DNA of 64,000 bases, from positions 35,903,194 to 35,967,193 of the forward strand of contig OY735220.1 of assembly GCA_963457665.1 (NCBI GenBank), written 5' to 3'. Source of the stretch: Thysanoteuthis rhombus (Eukaryota > Mollusca > Cephalopoda > Oegopsida > Thysanoteuthidae). The notes beneath the pieces were generated by a model, which was not told the origin of the DNA, ran no database searches, and saw only the letters and a list, made by a program, of their open reading frames with translations. The translations under genes and the position numbers were made by a program. Each line of letters starts with the position of its first letter. Within the stretch, counting starts at the first letter, position 1. This document shows positions 33,678 to 45,215 of this stretch, piece by piece.

Positions 33678-33750
33678 CGACCACGACGAGACTCGAACTC
33701 GCAATCTTCTGATTCGAAGTCAGACGCCTTTTCCATTAGGCCACGCAGTC
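33678..33750 (-). tRNA. tRNA-Arg(TCG), copy R47
   Basis: Consensus sequence; TCG at 33715-33717. Confidence 0.95.
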
Positions 33751-33981
33751 ATTATTTTGTTGACAGAACAATAAAAATCTAGCAAGAAAGTCAAAACCTT
33801 TTTCGAGAAATTAGTTGTAAATGCAAGATAGTTTTAGTGTCTGTTCTCTATGTATTTTGGCATTGAATATTTTCATTATGAAACAAACATGTTCTAGAAT
33901 TGCCCAAATTTTCACTTGTAAATTAAAGGATGCATTGAAGTTAGGGGGATGATGATGGCTTTAGCGTAGGAAAGCACAGCC

Positions 33982-34053
33982 TCCCATATGGTCTAGTGGT
34001 TAGGATTCCTGGCTTTCACCCAGGCGGCCCGGGTTCGATTCCCGGTGTGGGAA
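33982..34053 (+). tRNA. tRNA-Glu(TTC), copy E47
   Basis: Consensus sequence; TTC at 34015-34017. Confidence 0.97.
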
Positions 34054-34297
34054 CGTTGAGTTTTGTTCAAATATAGAATGAAACATCTTGAATATATCTT
34101 CACAGCTCTACATTAGGACAATGCTATTGTAGCGGAGAAAAGCTTTACATTTGACTTTGATATTCGATTTCACGCATTGGAATATACTACATAGCTTAGT
34201 TGCAAATCGATACAATATATTGGTATTAATGTTGACATGTAAGAATAAAACAGCCAGTCACTCAGGTGGCAAATATGTCTGGGGAAAAGAGAATAGT

Positions 34298-34370
34298 CGA
34301 CCACGACGAGACTCGAACTCGCAATCTTCTGATTCGAAGTCAGACGCCTTTTCCATTAGGCCACGCAGTC
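34298..34370 (-). tRNA. tRNA-Arg(TCG), copy R48
   Basis: Consensus sequence; TCG at 34335-34337. Confidence 0.95.
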
Positions 34371-34601
34371 ATTATTTTGTTGACAGAACAATAAAAATCT
34401 AGCAAGAAAGTGAAAACCTTTTTCGAGAAATTAGTTGTAAATGCAAGATAGTTTTAGTGTCTGTTCTCTATGTATTTTGGCATTGAATATTTTCATTATG
34501 AAACAAACATGTTCTAGAATTGCCCAAATTTTCACTTGTAAATTAAAGGATGCATTGAAGTTAGGGGGATGATGATGGCTTTAGCGTAGGAAAGCACAGC
34601 C

Positions 34602-34673
34602 TCCCATATGGTCTAGTGGTTAGGATTCCTGGCTTTCACCCAGGCGGCCCGGGTTCGATTCCCGGTGTGGGAA
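34602..34673 (+). tRNA. tRNA-Glu(TTC), copy E48
   Basis: Consensus sequence; TTC at 34635-34637. Confidence 0.97.
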
Positions 34674-34918
34674 CGTTGAGTTTTGTTCAAATATAGAATA
34701 ATACATCTTGAATATATCTTCACGGCTCTACATTAGGACAATGCTATTGTAGCGGAGAAAAGCTTTACATTTGACTTTGATATTCGATCTCACGCATAGG
34801 AATATACTACATAGCTTAGTTGGACATCGATACAATATATTGGTATTAATGTTGACATGTAAGAATAAAAACAGCCAGTCACTCAGGTGACAAATATGTC
34901 TGGGGAAAAGAGAATAGT

Positions 34919-34991
34919 CGACCACGACGAGACTCGAACTCGCAATCTTCTGATTCGAAGTCAGACGCCTTTTCCATTAGGCCACGCAGTC
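34919..34991 (-). tRNA. tRNA-Arg(TCG), copy R49
   Basis: Consensus sequence; TCG at 34956-34958. Confidence 0.95.
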
Positions 34992-35222
34992 ATTATTTTG
35001 TTGACAGAACAATAAAAATCTAGCAAGAAAGTCAAAACCTTTTTGAAGAAATTAGTTGTAAATGCAAGATAGTTTTAGCGTCTGTTCTCTATGTGTTTTG
35101 GCATTGAACATTTTCATTATGAAACAAACATGTTCTAGAATTGCCCAAATTTTCACTTGTAAATTAAAGGATGCATTGAAGTTAGGGGGATGATGATGGC
35201 TTTAGCGTAGGAAAGCACAGCC

Positions 35223-35294
35223 TCCCATATGGTCTAGTGGTTAGGATTCCTGGCTTTCACCCAGGCGGCCCGGGTTCGATTCCCGGTGTGGGAA
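35223..35294 (+). tRNA. tRNA-Glu(TTC), copy E49
   Basis: Consensus sequence; TTC at 35256-35258. Confidence 0.97.
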
Positions 35295-35538
35295 CGATGA
35301 GTTTTGTTCAAATATAGAATGAAACATCTTGAATATATCTTCACAGCTCTACATTAGGACAATGCTATTGTAGCGGAGAAAAGCTTTACATTTGACTTTG
35401 ATATTCGATTTCACGCATTGGAATATACTACATAGCTTAGTTGGACATCGATACAATATATTGGTATTAATGTTGACATGTAAGAATAAAACAGCCAGTC
35501 ACTCAGGTGGCAAATATGTCTGGGGAAAAGAGAATAGT

Positions 35539-35611
35539 CGACCACGACGAGACTCGAACTCGCAATCTTCTGATTCGAAGTCAGACGCCTTTTCCATTAG
35601 GCCACGCAGTC
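35539..35611 (-). tRNA. tRNA-Arg(TCG), copy R50
   Basis: Consensus sequence; TCG at 35576-35578. Confidence 0.95.
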
Positions 35612-35842
35612 ATTATTTTGTTGACAGAACAATAAAAATCTAGCAAGAAAGTCAAAACCTTTTTCGAGAAATTAGTTGTAAATGCAAGATAGTTTTAGTG
35701 TCTGTTCTCTATGTATTTTGGCATTGAATATTTTCATTATGAAACAAACATGTTCTAGAATTGCCCAAATTTTCACTTGTAAATTAAAGGATGCATTGAA
35801 GTTAGGGGGATGATGATGGCTTTAGCGTAGGAAAGCACAGCC

Positions 35843-35914
35843 TCCCATATGGTCTAGTGGTTAGGATTCCTGGCTTTCACCCAGGCGGCCCGGGTTCGAT
35901 TCCCGGTGTGGGAA
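35843..35914 (+). tRNA. tRNA-Glu(TTC), copy E50
   Basis: Consensus sequence; TTC at 35876-35878. Confidence 0.97.
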
Positions 35915-36159
35915 CGTTGAGTTTTGTTCAAATATAGAATAATACATCTTGAATATATCTTCACGGCTCTACATTAGGACAATGCTATTGTAGCGGAGAA
36001 AAGCTTTACATTTGACTTTGATATTCGATCTCACGCATAGGAATATACTACATAGCTTAGTTGGACATCGATACAATATATTGGTATTAATGTTGACATG
36101 TAAGAATAAAAACAGCCAGTCACTCAGGTGACAAATATGTCTGGGGAAAAGAGAATAGT

Positions 36160-36232
36160 CGACCACGACGAGACTCGAACTCGCAATCTTCTGATTCGAA
36201 GTCAGACGCCTTTTCCATTAGGCCACGCAGTC
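36160..36232 (-). tRNA. tRNA-Arg(TCG), copy R51
   Basis: Consensus sequence; TCG at 36197-36199. Confidence 0.95.
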
Positions 36233-36463
36233 ATTATTTTGTTGACAGAACAATAAAAATCTAGCAAGAAAGTCAAAACCTTTTTGAAGAAATTAGTTGT
36301 AAATGCAAGATAGTTTTAGCGTCTGTTCTCTATGTGTTTTGGCATTGAACATTTTCATTATGAAACAAACATGTTCTAGAATTGCCCAAATTTTCACTTG
36401 TAAATTAAAGGATGCATTGAAGTTAGGGGGATGATGATGGCTTTAGCGTAGGAAAGCACAGCC

Positions 36464-36535
36464 TCCCATATGGTCTAGTGGTTAGGATTCCTGGCTTTCA
36501 CCCAGGCGGCCCGGGTTCGATTCCCGGTGTGGGAA
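36464..36535 (+). tRNA. tRNA-Glu(TTC), copy E51
   Basis: Consensus sequence; TTC at 36497-36499. Confidence 0.97.
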
Positions 36536-36779
36536 CGATGAGTTTTGTTCAAATATAGAATGAAACATCTTGAATATATCTTCACAGCTCTACATTAAGA
36601 CAATGCTATTGTAGCGGAGAAAAGCTTTACATTTGACTTTGATATTCGATTTCACGCATTGGAATATACTACATAGCTTAGTTGGACATCGATACAATAT
36701 ATTGGTATTAATGTTGACATGTAAGAATAAAACAGCCAGTCACTCAGGTGGCAAATATGTCTGGGGAAAAGAGAATAGT

Positions 36780-36852
36780 CGACCACAACGAGACTCGAAC
36801 TCGCAATCTTCTGATTCGAAGTCAGACGCCTTTTCCATTAGGCCACGCAGTC
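36780..36852 (-). tRNA. tRNA-Arg(TCG), copy R52
   Basis: TCG at 36817-36819. C66 to T, G7-U66 wobble. Confidence 0.9.
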
Positions 36853-37083
36853 ATTATTTTGTTGACAGAACAATAAAAATCTAGCAAGAAAGTCAAAACC
36901 TTTTTCGAGAAATTAGTTGTAAATGCAAGATAGTTTTAGTGTCTGTTCTCTATGTATTTTGGCATTGAATATTTTCATTATGAAACAAACATGTTCTAGA
37001 ATTGCCCAAATTTTCACTTGTAAATTAAAGGATGCATTGAAGTTAGGGGGATGATGATGGCTTTAGCGTAGGAAAGCACAGCC

Positions 37084-37155
37084 TCCCATATGGTCTAGTG
37101 GTTAGGATTCCTGGCTTTCACCCAGGCGGCCCGGGTTCGATTCCCGGTGTGGGAA
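37084..37155 (+). tRNA. tRNA-Glu(TTC), copy E52
   Basis: Consensus sequence; TTC at 37117-37119. Confidence 0.97.
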
Positions 37156-37399
37156 CGTTGAGTTTTGTTCAAATATAGAATGAAACATCTTGAATATATC
37201 TTCACAGCTCTACATTAGGACAATGCTATTGTAGCGGAGAAAAGCTTTACATTTGACTTTGATATTCGATTTCACGCATTGGAATATACTACATAGCTTA
37301 GTTGCAAATCGATACAATATATTGGTATTAATGTTGACATGTAAGAATAAAACAGCCAGTCACTCAGGTGGCAAATATGTCTGGGGAAAAGAGAATAGT

Positions 37400-37472
37400 C
37401 GACCACGACGAGACTCGAACTCGCAATCTTCTGATTCGAAGTCAGACGCCTTTTCCATTAGGCCACGCAGTC
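37400..37472 (-). tRNA. tRNA-Arg(TCG), copy R53
   Basis: Consensus sequence; TCG at 37437-37439. Confidence 0.95.
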
Positions 37473-37702
37473 ATTATTTTGTTGACAGAACAATAAAAAT
37501 CTAGCAAGAAAGTCAAAACCTTTTTCGAGAAATTAGTTGTAAATGCAAGATAGTTTTAGTGTCTGTTCTCTATGTATTTTGGCATTGAATATTTTCTTAT
37601 GAAACAAACATGTTCTAGAATTGCCCAAATTTTCACTTGTAAATTAAAGGATGCATTGAAGTTAGGGGGATGATGATGGCTTTAGCGTAGGAAAGCACAG
37701 CC

Positions 37703-37774
37703 TCCCATATGGTCTAGTGGTTAGGATTCCTGGCTTTCACCCAGGCGGCCCGGGTTCGATTCCCGGTGTGGGAA
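37703..37774 (+). tRNA. tRNA-Glu(TTC), copy E53
   Basis: Consensus sequence; TTC at 37736-37738. A 1-bp deletion in the upstream spacer (TTTTCTTATG) makes this unit one base shorter. Confidence 0.97.
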
Positions 37775-38019
37775 CGTTGAGTTTTGTTCAAATATAGAAT
37801 AATACATCTTGAATATATCTTCACGGCTCTACATTAGGACAATGCTATTGTAGCGGAGAAAAGCTTTACATTTGACTTTGATATTCGATCTCACGCATAG
37901 GAATATACTACATAGCTTAGTTGGACATCGATACAATATATTGGTATTAATGTTGACATGTAAGAATAAAAACAGCCAGTCACTCAGGTGACAAATATGT
38001 CTGGGGAAAAGAGAATAGT

Positions 38020-38092
38020 CGACCACGACGAGACTCGAACTCGCAATCTTCTGATTCGAAGTCAGACGCCTTTTCCATTAGGCCACGCAGTC
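38020..38092 (-). tRNA. tRNA-Arg(TCG), copy R54
   Basis: Consensus sequence; TCG at 38057-38059. Confidence 0.95.
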
Positions 38093-38323
38093 ATTATTTT
38101 GTTGACAGAACAATAAAAATCTAGCAAGAAAGTCAAAACCTTTTTGAAGAAATTAGTTGTAAATGCAAGATAGTTTTAGCGTCTGTTCTCTATGTGTTTT
38201 GGCATTGAATATTTTCATTATGAAACAAACATGTTCTAGAATTGCCCAAATTTTCACTTGTAAATTAAAGGATGCATTGAAGTTAGGGGGATGATGATGG
38301 CTTTAGCGTAGGAAAGCACAGCC

Positions 38324-38395
38324 TCCCATATGGTCTAGTGGTTAGGATTCCTGGCTTTCACCCAGGCGGCCCAGGTTCGATTCCCGGTGTGGGAA
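38324..38395 (+). tRNA. tRNA-Glu(TTC), copy E54, T-stem mismatch
   Basis: TTC at 38357-38359. G50 to A gives A50/C62 in the middle of the T stem. Confidence 0.83.
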
Positions 38396-38639
38396 CGTTG
38401 AGTTTTGTTCAAATATAGAATAATACATCTTGAATATATCTTCACGGCTCTACATTAGGACAATGCTATTGTAGCGGAGAAAAGCTTTACATTTGACTTT
38501 GATATTCGATCTCACGCATTGGAATATACTACATAGCTTAGTTGCAAATCGATACAATATATTGGTATTAATGTTGACATGTAAGAATAAAACAGCCAGT
38601 CACTCAGGTGGCAAATATATCTGGGGAAAAGAGAATAGT

Positions 38640-38712
38640 CGACCACGACGAGACTCGAACTCGCAATCTTCTGATTCGAAGTCAGACGCCTTTTCCATTA
38701 GGCCACGCAGTC
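38640..38712 (-). tRNA. tRNA-Arg(TCG), copy R55
   Basis: Consensus sequence; TCG at 38677-38679. Confidence 0.95.
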
Positions 38713-38943
38713 ATTATTTTGTTGACAGAACAATAAAAATCTAGCAAGAAAGTCAAAAGGTTTTTCAAGAAATTAGTTGTAAATGCAAGATAGTTTTAGT
38801 GTCTGTTCTCTATGCGTTTTGGCATTGAATATTTTCATTATGAAACAAACATGTTCTAGAATTGCCCAAATTTTCACTTGTAAATTAAAGGATGCATTGA
38901 AGTTAGGGGGATGATGATGGCTTTAGCGTAGGAAAGCACAGCC

Positions 38944-39015
38944 TCCCATATGGTCTAGTGGTTAGGATTCCTGGCTTTCACCCAGGCGGCCCGGGTTCGA
39001 TTCCCGGTGTGGGAA
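38944..39015 (+). tRNA. tRNA-Glu(TTC), copy E55
   Basis: Consensus sequence; TTC at 38977-38979. Confidence 0.97.
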
Positions 39016-39259
39016 CGTTGAGTTTTGTTCAAATATAGAATAATACATCTTGAATATATCTTCATGGCCCTACATTAGGACAATGTCGTTGTAGCGGAGA
39101 AAGCTCTAAATTTGATTTTGATATTCGATCTCACGCATTGGAATATACTACATAGCTTAGTTGCAAATCGATACAATATATTGGTATTAATGTTGACATG
39201 TAAAAATAAAAACAGCCAGTCACTCAGGTGGCAAATATGTCTGGGGAAAAGAGAATAGT

Positions 39260-39332
39260 CGACCACGACGAGACTCGAACTCGCAATCTTCTGATTCGAA
39301 GTCAGACGCCTTTTCCATTAGGCCACGCAGTC
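39260..39332 (-). tRNA. tRNA-Arg(TCG), copy R56
   Basis: Consensus sequence; TCG at 39297-39299. Confidence 0.95.
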
Positions 39333-39563
39333 ATTATTTTGTTGACAGAACAATAAAAATCTAGCAAGAAAGTCAAAACCTTTTTCGAGAAATTAGTTGT
39401 AAATGCAAGATAGTTTTAGTGTCTGTTCTCTATGTGTTTTGGCATTGAATATTTTCATTATGAAACAAACATGTTCTAGAATTGCCCAAATTTTCACTTG
39501 TAAATTAAAGGATGCATTGAAGTTAGGGGGATGATGATGGCTTTAGCGTAGGAAAGCACAGCC

Positions 39564-39635
39564 TCCCATATGGTCTAGTGGTTAGGATTCCTGGCTTTCA
39601 CCCAGGCGGCCCGGGTTCGATTCCCGGTGTGGGAA
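39564..39635 (+). tRNA. tRNA-Glu(TTC), copy E56
   Basis: Consensus sequence; TTC at 39597-39599. Confidence 0.97.
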
Positions 39636-39880
39636 CGTTGAGTTTTGTTCAAATATAGAATAATACATCTTGAATATATCTTCACGGCCCTACATTAGGA
39701 CAATGTCATTGTAGCGGAGAAAAGCTCTAAATTTGATTTTGATATTCGATCTCACGCAAAGGAATATACTACATAGCTTAGTTGGACATCGATACAATAT
39801 ATTGGTATTAATGTTGACATGTAAGAATAAAAACAGCCAGTCACTCAGGTGACAAATATGTCTGGGGAAAAGAGAATAGT

Positions 39881-39953
39881 CGACCACGACGAGACTCGAA
39901 CTCGCAATCTTCTGATGCGAAGTCAGACGCCTTTTCCATTAGGCCACGCAGTC
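39881..39953 (-). tRNA. tRNA-Arg(TCG), copy R57 with C37
   Basis: TCG at 39918-39920. The base next to the anticodon, normally a purine, is A37 to C. Stems are intact. Decoding efficiency is doubtful. Confidence 0.78.
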
Positions 39954-40184
39954 ATTATTTTGTTGACAGAACAATAAAAATCTAGCAAGAAAGTCAAAAG
40001 GTTTTTCAAGAAATTAGTTGTAAATGCAAGATAGTTTTAGTGTCTGTTCTCTATGTGTTTTGGCATTGAATATTTTCATTATGAAACAAACATGTTCTAG
40101 AATTGCCCAAATTTTCACTTGTAAATTAAAGGATGCATTGAAGTTAGGGGGATGATGATGGCTTTAGCGTAGGAAAGCACAGCC

Positions 40185-40256
40185 TCCCATATGGTCTAGT
40201 GGTTAGGATTCCTGGCTTTCACCCAGGCGGCCCGGGTTCGATTCCCGGTGTGGGAA
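40185..40256 (+). tRNA. tRNA-Glu(TTC), copy E57
   Basis: Consensus sequence; TTC at 40218-40220. Confidence 0.97.
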
Positions 40257-40500
40257 CGTTGAGTTTTGTTCAAAAATAGAATAATACATCTTGAATATAT
40301 CTTCATGGCCCTACATTAGGACAATGTCGTTGTAGCGGAGAAAGCTCTAAATTTGATTTTGATATTCGATCTCACGCATTGGAATATACTACATAGCTTA
40401 GTTGCAAATCGATACAATATATTGGTATTAATGTTGACATGTAAAAATAAAAACAGCCAGTCACTCAGGTGGCAAATATGTCTGGGGAAAAGAGAATAGT

Positions 40501-40573
40501 CGACCACGACGAGACTCGAACTCGCAATCTTCTGATTCGAAGTCAGACGCCTTTTCCATTAGGCCACGCAGTC
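40501..40573 (-). tRNA. tRNA-Arg(TCG), copy R58
   Basis: Consensus sequence; TCG at 40538-40540. Confidence 0.95.
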
Positions 40574-40804
40574 ATTATTTTGTTGACAGAACAATAAAAA
40601 TCTAGCAAGAAAGTCAAAACCTTTTTCGAGAAATTAGTTGTAAATGCAAGATAGTTTTAGTGTCTGTTCTCTATGTGTTTTGGCATTGAATATTTTCATT
40701 ATGAAACAAACATGTTCTAGAATTGCCCAAATTTTCACTTGTAAATTAAAGGATGCATTGAAGTTAGGGGGATGATGATGGCTTTAGCGTAGGAAAGCAC
40801 AGCC

Positions 40805-40876
40805 TCCCATATGGTCTAGTGGTTAGGATTCCTGGCTTTCACCCAGGCGGCCCGGGTTCGATTCCCGGTGTGGGAA
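40805..40876 (+). tRNA. tRNA-Glu(TTC), copy E58
   Basis: Consensus sequence; TTC at 40838-40840. Confidence 0.97.
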
Positions 40877-41121
40877 CGTTGAGTTTTGTTCAAATATAGA
40901 ATAATACATCTTGAATATATCTTCACGGCCCTACATTAAGACAATGTCATTGTAGCGGAGAAAAGCTCTAAATTTGATTTTGATATTCGATCTCACGCAA
41001 AGGAATATACTACATAGCTTAGTTGGACATCGATACAATATATTGGTATTAATGTTGACATGTAAGAATAAAAGCAGCCAGTCACTCAGGTGGCAAATAT
41101 GTCTGGGGAAAAGAGAATAGT

Positions 41122-41194
41122 CGACCACGACGAGACTCGAACTCGCAATCTTCTGATGCGAAGTCAGACGCCTTTTCCATTAGGCCACGCAGTC
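41122..41194 (-). tRNA. tRNA-Arg(TCG), copy R59 with C37
   Basis: TCG at 41159-41161. Same A37 to C as R57, 1,241 bp away, so the variant was duplicated with its dimer. Confidence 0.78.
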
Positions 41195-41425
41195 ATTATT
41201 TTGTTGACAGAACAATAAAAATCTAGCAAGAAAGTCAAAACGTTTTTCAAGAAATTAGTTGTAAATGCAAGATAGTTTTAGTGTCTGTTCTCTATGTGTT
41301 TTGGCATTGAATATTTTCATTATGAAACAAACATGTTCTAGAATTGCCCAAATTTTCACTTGTAAATTAAAGGATGCATTGAAGTTAGGGGGATGATGAT
41401 GGCTTTAGCGTAGGAAAGCACAGCC

Positions 41426-41497
41426 TCCCATATGGTCTAGTGGTTAGGATTCCTGGCTTTCACCCAGGCGGCCCGGGTTCGATTCCCGGTGTGGGAA
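41426..41497 (+). tRNA. tRNA-Glu(TTC), copy E59
   Basis: Consensus sequence; TTC at 41459-41461. Confidence 0.97.
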
Positions 41498-41741
41498 CGT
41501 TGAGTTTTGTTCAAATATAGAATAATACATCTTGAATATATCTTCACAGCTCTACATTGGGACAATGCTATTGTAGCGGAGAAAAGCTTTACATTTGACT
41601 TTGATATTTGATTTCACGCATTGGAATATACTACATAGCTTAGTTGGACATCGATACAATATATTGGTATTAATGTTGACATGTAAGAATAAAACAGCCA
41701 GTCACTCAGGTGGCAAATATGTCTGGGGAAAAGAGAATAGT

Positions 41742-41814
41742 CGACCACGACGAGACTCGAACTCGCAATCTTCTGATTCGAAGTCAGACGCCTTTTCCAT
41801 TAGGCCACGCAGTC
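41742..41814 (-). tRNA. tRNA-Arg(TCG), copy R60
   Basis: Consensus sequence; TCG at 41779-41781. Confidence 0.95.
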
Positions 41815-42045
41815 ATTATTTTGTTGACAGAACAATAAAAATCTAACAAGAAAGTCAAAACGTTTTTCAAGAAATTAGTTGTAAATGCAAGATAATTTTA
41901 GCGTCCGTTCTCTATGTGTTTTGGCATTGAATACTTTCATTATGAAACAAACATGTTCTAGAATTGCCCAAATTTTCACTTGTAAATTAAAGGATGCATT
42001 GAAGTTATGGGGATGATGATGGCTTTAGCGTAGGAAAGCACAGCC

Positions 42046-42117
42046 TCCCATATGGTCTAGTGGTTAGGATTCCTGGCTTTCACCCAGGTGGCCCGGGTTC
42101 GATTCCCGGTGTGGGAA
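42046..42117 (+). tRNA. tRNA-Glu(TTC), copy E60
   Basis: TTC at 42079-42081. C44 to T in the variable loop. Confidence 0.95.
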
Positions 42118-42361
42118 CGTTGAGTTTTGTTCAAATATAGAATAATACATCTTGAATATATCTTTAGGACTCTACATTAGGACAATGCTATTGTAGCGGA
42201 GAAAAGCTCTACATTTGACTTTGATATTCGATCTCACACATTGGAATATACTACATAGCTTATTTGGACATCGATACAATATATTGGTATTAATGTTGAC
42301 ATGTAAGAATAAAACAGCCAGTCACTCAGGTGGCAAATATGTCTGGGGAAAAGAGAATAGT

Positions 42362-42434
42362 CGACCACGACGAGACTCGAACTCGCAATCTTCTGATTCG
42401 AAGTCAGACGCCTTTTCCATTAGGCCACGCAGTC
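42362..42434 (-). tRNA. tRNA-Arg(TCG), copy R61
   Basis: Consensus sequence; TCG at 42399-42401. It ends the long run of mostly consensus Arg copies. Confidence 0.95.
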
Positions 42435-42665
42435 ATTATTTCGTTGACAGAACAATAAAAATCTAGCAAGAAAGTCAAAACGTTTTTGAAGAAATTAGTT
42501 GTAAATGCAAGATAGTTTTAGTGTCTGTTCTCTATGTGTTTTGGCATTGAATACTTTCATTATGAAACAAACATGTTCTAGAATTGCCCAAATTTTCACT
42601 TGTAAATTAAAGGATGCATTGAAGTTAGGGGGATGATGATGGCTTTAGCGTAGGAAAGCACAGCC

Positions 42666-42737
42666 TCCCATATGGTCTAGTGGTTAGGATTCCTGGCTTT
42701 CACCCAGGCGGCCCAGGTTCATTTTCCGGTGTGGGAA
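42666..42737 (+). pseudogene. tRNA-Glu copy E61 with destroyed T-arm
   Basis: TTC at 42699-42701. G50, G56, A57 and C60 are all changed (CCAGG TTCATTT TCCGG). The invariant T-loop A (nt 57) and the B box are lost, so Pol III recruitment and folding should both fail. Confidence 0.85.
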
Positions 42738-42980
42738 CGTTGAGTTTTGTTCAAATATAGAATAATACATCTTGAATATATCTTCACGGCTCTACATTAG
42801 GACAATGCTATTGTAGCGGAGAAAAGCTCTACATTTGACTTTGATATTTGATTTCACGCATTGGAATATACTACATAGCTTAGTTGGACATCGATAAATA
42901 TATTGGTATTAATGTTGACATGTAAGAATAAAACAGCCAGTCACTCAGGTGGCAAATATGTCTGGGGAAAAGAGAATAGT

Positions 42981-43053
42981 CGACCACGACAAGACTCGAA
43001 CTCGCAATCTTCTGATTCGAAGTCAGACGCCTTTTCCATTAGGCCACGCAGTC
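42981..43053 (-). tRNA. tRNA-Arg(TCG), copy R62
   Basis: TCG at 43018-43020. C63 to T gives a G51-U63 wobble in the T stem. Confidence 0.88.
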
Positions 43054-43284
43054 ATTGTTTTGTTGACAGAACAATAAAAATCTAGCAAGAAAGTCAAAAC
43101 CTTTTTCGAGAAATTAGTTGTAAATGCAAGATAGTTTTAGTGTCTGTTCTCTATGTGTTTTGGCATTGAATATTTTCATTATGAAACAAACATGTTCTAG
43201 AATTGCCCAAATTTTCACTTGTAAATTAAAGGATGCATTGAAGTTAGGGGGATGATGATGGCTTTAGCGTAGGAAAGCACAGCC

Positions 43285-43356
43285 TCCCATATGGTGTAGT
43301 GGTTAGGATTCCTGGCTTTCACCCAGGCGGCCCGGGTTCGATTCCCGGTGTGGGAA
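43285..43356 (+). tRNA. tRNA-Glu(TTC), copy E62, D-stem variant
   Basis: TTC at 43318-43320. C12 to G. Confidence 0.85.
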
Positions 43357-43601
43357 CGTTGAGTTTTGTTCAAATATAGAATAATACATCTTGAATATAT
43401 CTTTAGGACTCTACATTAGGACAATGCTATTGTAGCGGAGAAAAGCTTTACATTTGACTTTGATATTCGATCTCACACATTGGAATATACTACATAGCTT
43501 AGTTTGACATCGATACAATATATTGGTATTAATGTTGACATGTAAGAATAAAAACAGCTAGTCATTCAGGTGGCAAATATGTCTGGGGAAAAGAGAATAG
43601 T

Positions 43602-43674
43602 CGACCACGATGAGATTCGAACTCGCAATCTTCTGATTCGAAGTCAGACGCTTTTTCCATTAGGACACGCAGTC
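43602..43674 (-). pseudogene. tRNA-Arg copy R63, multiply mutated
   Basis: TCG at 43639-43641. Changes are G10 to T, G23 to A (C12/A23), G59 to A in the T-loop, and G64 to A (C50/A64). Two D-stem pairs and one T-stem pair are lost. Confidence 0.7.
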
Positions 43675-43905
43675 ATTATTTTGTTGACAGAACAATAAAA
43701 ATCTAGCAAGAAAGTCAAAACGTTTTTGAAGAAATTAGTTGTAAATGCAAGATAGTTTTAGTGTCTGTTCTCTATGTGTTTTGGCATTGAATATTTTCAT
43801 TATGAAACAAACGTGTTCTAGAATTGCCCAAATTTTCACTTGTAAATTAAAGGATGCATTGAAGTTAGGGGGATGATGATGGCTTTAGCGTAGGAAAGCA
43901 CAGCC

Positions 43906-43977
43906 TCCCATATGGTCTAGTGGTTAGGATTCCTGGCTTTCACCCAGGCGGCCCGGGTTCGATTCCCGGTGTGGGAA
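43906..43977 (+). tRNA. tRNA-Glu(TTC), copy E63
   Basis: Consensus sequence; TTC at 43939-43941. 3' flank starts CTTTGAG rather than CGTTGAG. Confidence 0.97.
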
Positions 43978-44221
43978 CTTTGAGTTTTGTTCAAATATAG
44001 AATAATACATCTTGAATATATCTTCACGGGCCTACATTAGGACAATGCTATTGTAGCGGAGAAAAGCTTTACATTTGACTTTGATATTCGATTTCACGCA
44101 TTGGAATATACTACATAGCTTAGTTGCACATCGATACAATATATTGGTATTAATGTTGACATGTAAGAATAAAACAGCCAGTCACTCTGGTGGCAAATAT
44201 GTCTGGGGAAAAGAGAATAGT

Positions 44222-44294
44222 CGACCACGACGAGACTCGAAATCGCAATCTCCTTATTCGAAGTCAGACGCCTTTTCCATTAGGACACGCAGTC
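44222..44294 (-). pseudogene. tRNA-Arg copy R64, damaged stems
   Basis: TCG at 44259-44261. Changes are T10/C25, C40 to A (G30/A40 in the anticodon stem), A43 to G (wobble), and G53 to T (T53/C61, loss of an invariant B-box G). Confidence 0.7.
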
Positions 44295-44525
44295 ATTATT
44301 TTGTTGACAGAACAATAAAAATCTAGCAAGAAAGTCAAAACGTTTTTCAAGAAATTAGTTGTAAATGCAAGATAGTTTTAGTGTCGGTTCTCTATGTGTT
44401 TTGGCATTGAATATTTTCATTATGAAACAAACATGTTCTAGAATTGCCCAAATTTTCACTTGTAAATTAAAGGATGCATTGAAGTTAGGGGGATGATGAT
44501 GGCTTTAGCGTAGGAAAGCACAGCC

Positions 44526-44597
44526 TCCCATATGGTCTAGTGGTTAGGATTCCTGGCTTTCACCCAGGCGGCCCGGGTTCGATTCCCGGTGTGGGAA
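44526..44597 (+). tRNA. tRNA-Glu(TTC), copy E64
   Basis: Consensus sequence; TTC at 44559-44561. Confidence 0.97.
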
Positions 44598-44841
44598 CTT
44601 TGAGTTTTGTTCAAATATAGAATAATACATCTTGAATATATCTTCACGGGCCTACATTAGGACAATGCTATTGTAGCGGAGAAAAGCTTTACATTTGACT
44701 TTGATATTCGATTTCACGCATTGGAATATACTACATAGCTTAGTTGCACATCGATACAATATATTGGTATTAATGTTGACATGTAAGAATAAAACAGCCA
44801 GTCACTCTGGTGGCAAATATGTCTGGGGAAAAGAGAATAGT

Positions 44842-44914
44842 CGACCACGACGAGACTCGAACTTGCAATATTCTGATTCGAAGTCAGACGCCTTTTCCAT
44901 TAGGCCACGCAGTC
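44842..44914 (-). tRNA. tRNA-Arg(TCG), copy R65
   Basis: TCG at 44879-44881. G45 to T in the variable loop and G51 to A (A51/C63). This CTTGCAATATTC haplotype recurs at R67, R71, R73 and R79. Confidence 0.75.
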
Positions 44915-45143
44915 ATTATTTTGTTGACAGAACAATAAAAATCTAGCGAGAAAGTCAAAACCTTTTTCAAGAAATTAGTTGTAAATGCAAGATAGTTATA
45001 GTGTCCGTTCTCTATGTGTTTTGGCATTGAATATTTTCATTATGAAACAAACATGTTCTAGAATTGCCCAATTTTCACTTGTAAATTAAAGGATGCATTG
45101 ATTTAGGGGGATGATGATTGCTTTAGCGATGGAAAGCACAGCC

Positions 45144-45215
45144 TCCCATATGGTCTAGTGGTTAGGATTCCTGGCTTTCACCCAGGCGGCCCGGGTTCGA
45201 TTCCCGGTGTGGGAA
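45144..45215 (+). tRNA. tRNA-Glu(TTC), copy E65
   Basis: Consensus gene; TTC at 45177-45179. The upstream spacer is diverged (GATTTAGGGGG, TAGCGATGG) and 2 bp shorter. Confidence 0.97.

Larger units (their letters stand above)
39016..41194. repeat. duplicated dimer with shared rare variants
   Basis: The units with Arg at 39260 and 40501 share TTCATGGCCC and TGTAAAAATAAAAAC. The units with Arg at 39881 and 41122 share CATTGTAGC, ACGCAAAGG and the same anticodon-loop change. Both pairs are 1,241 bp apart. Confidence 0.8.
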
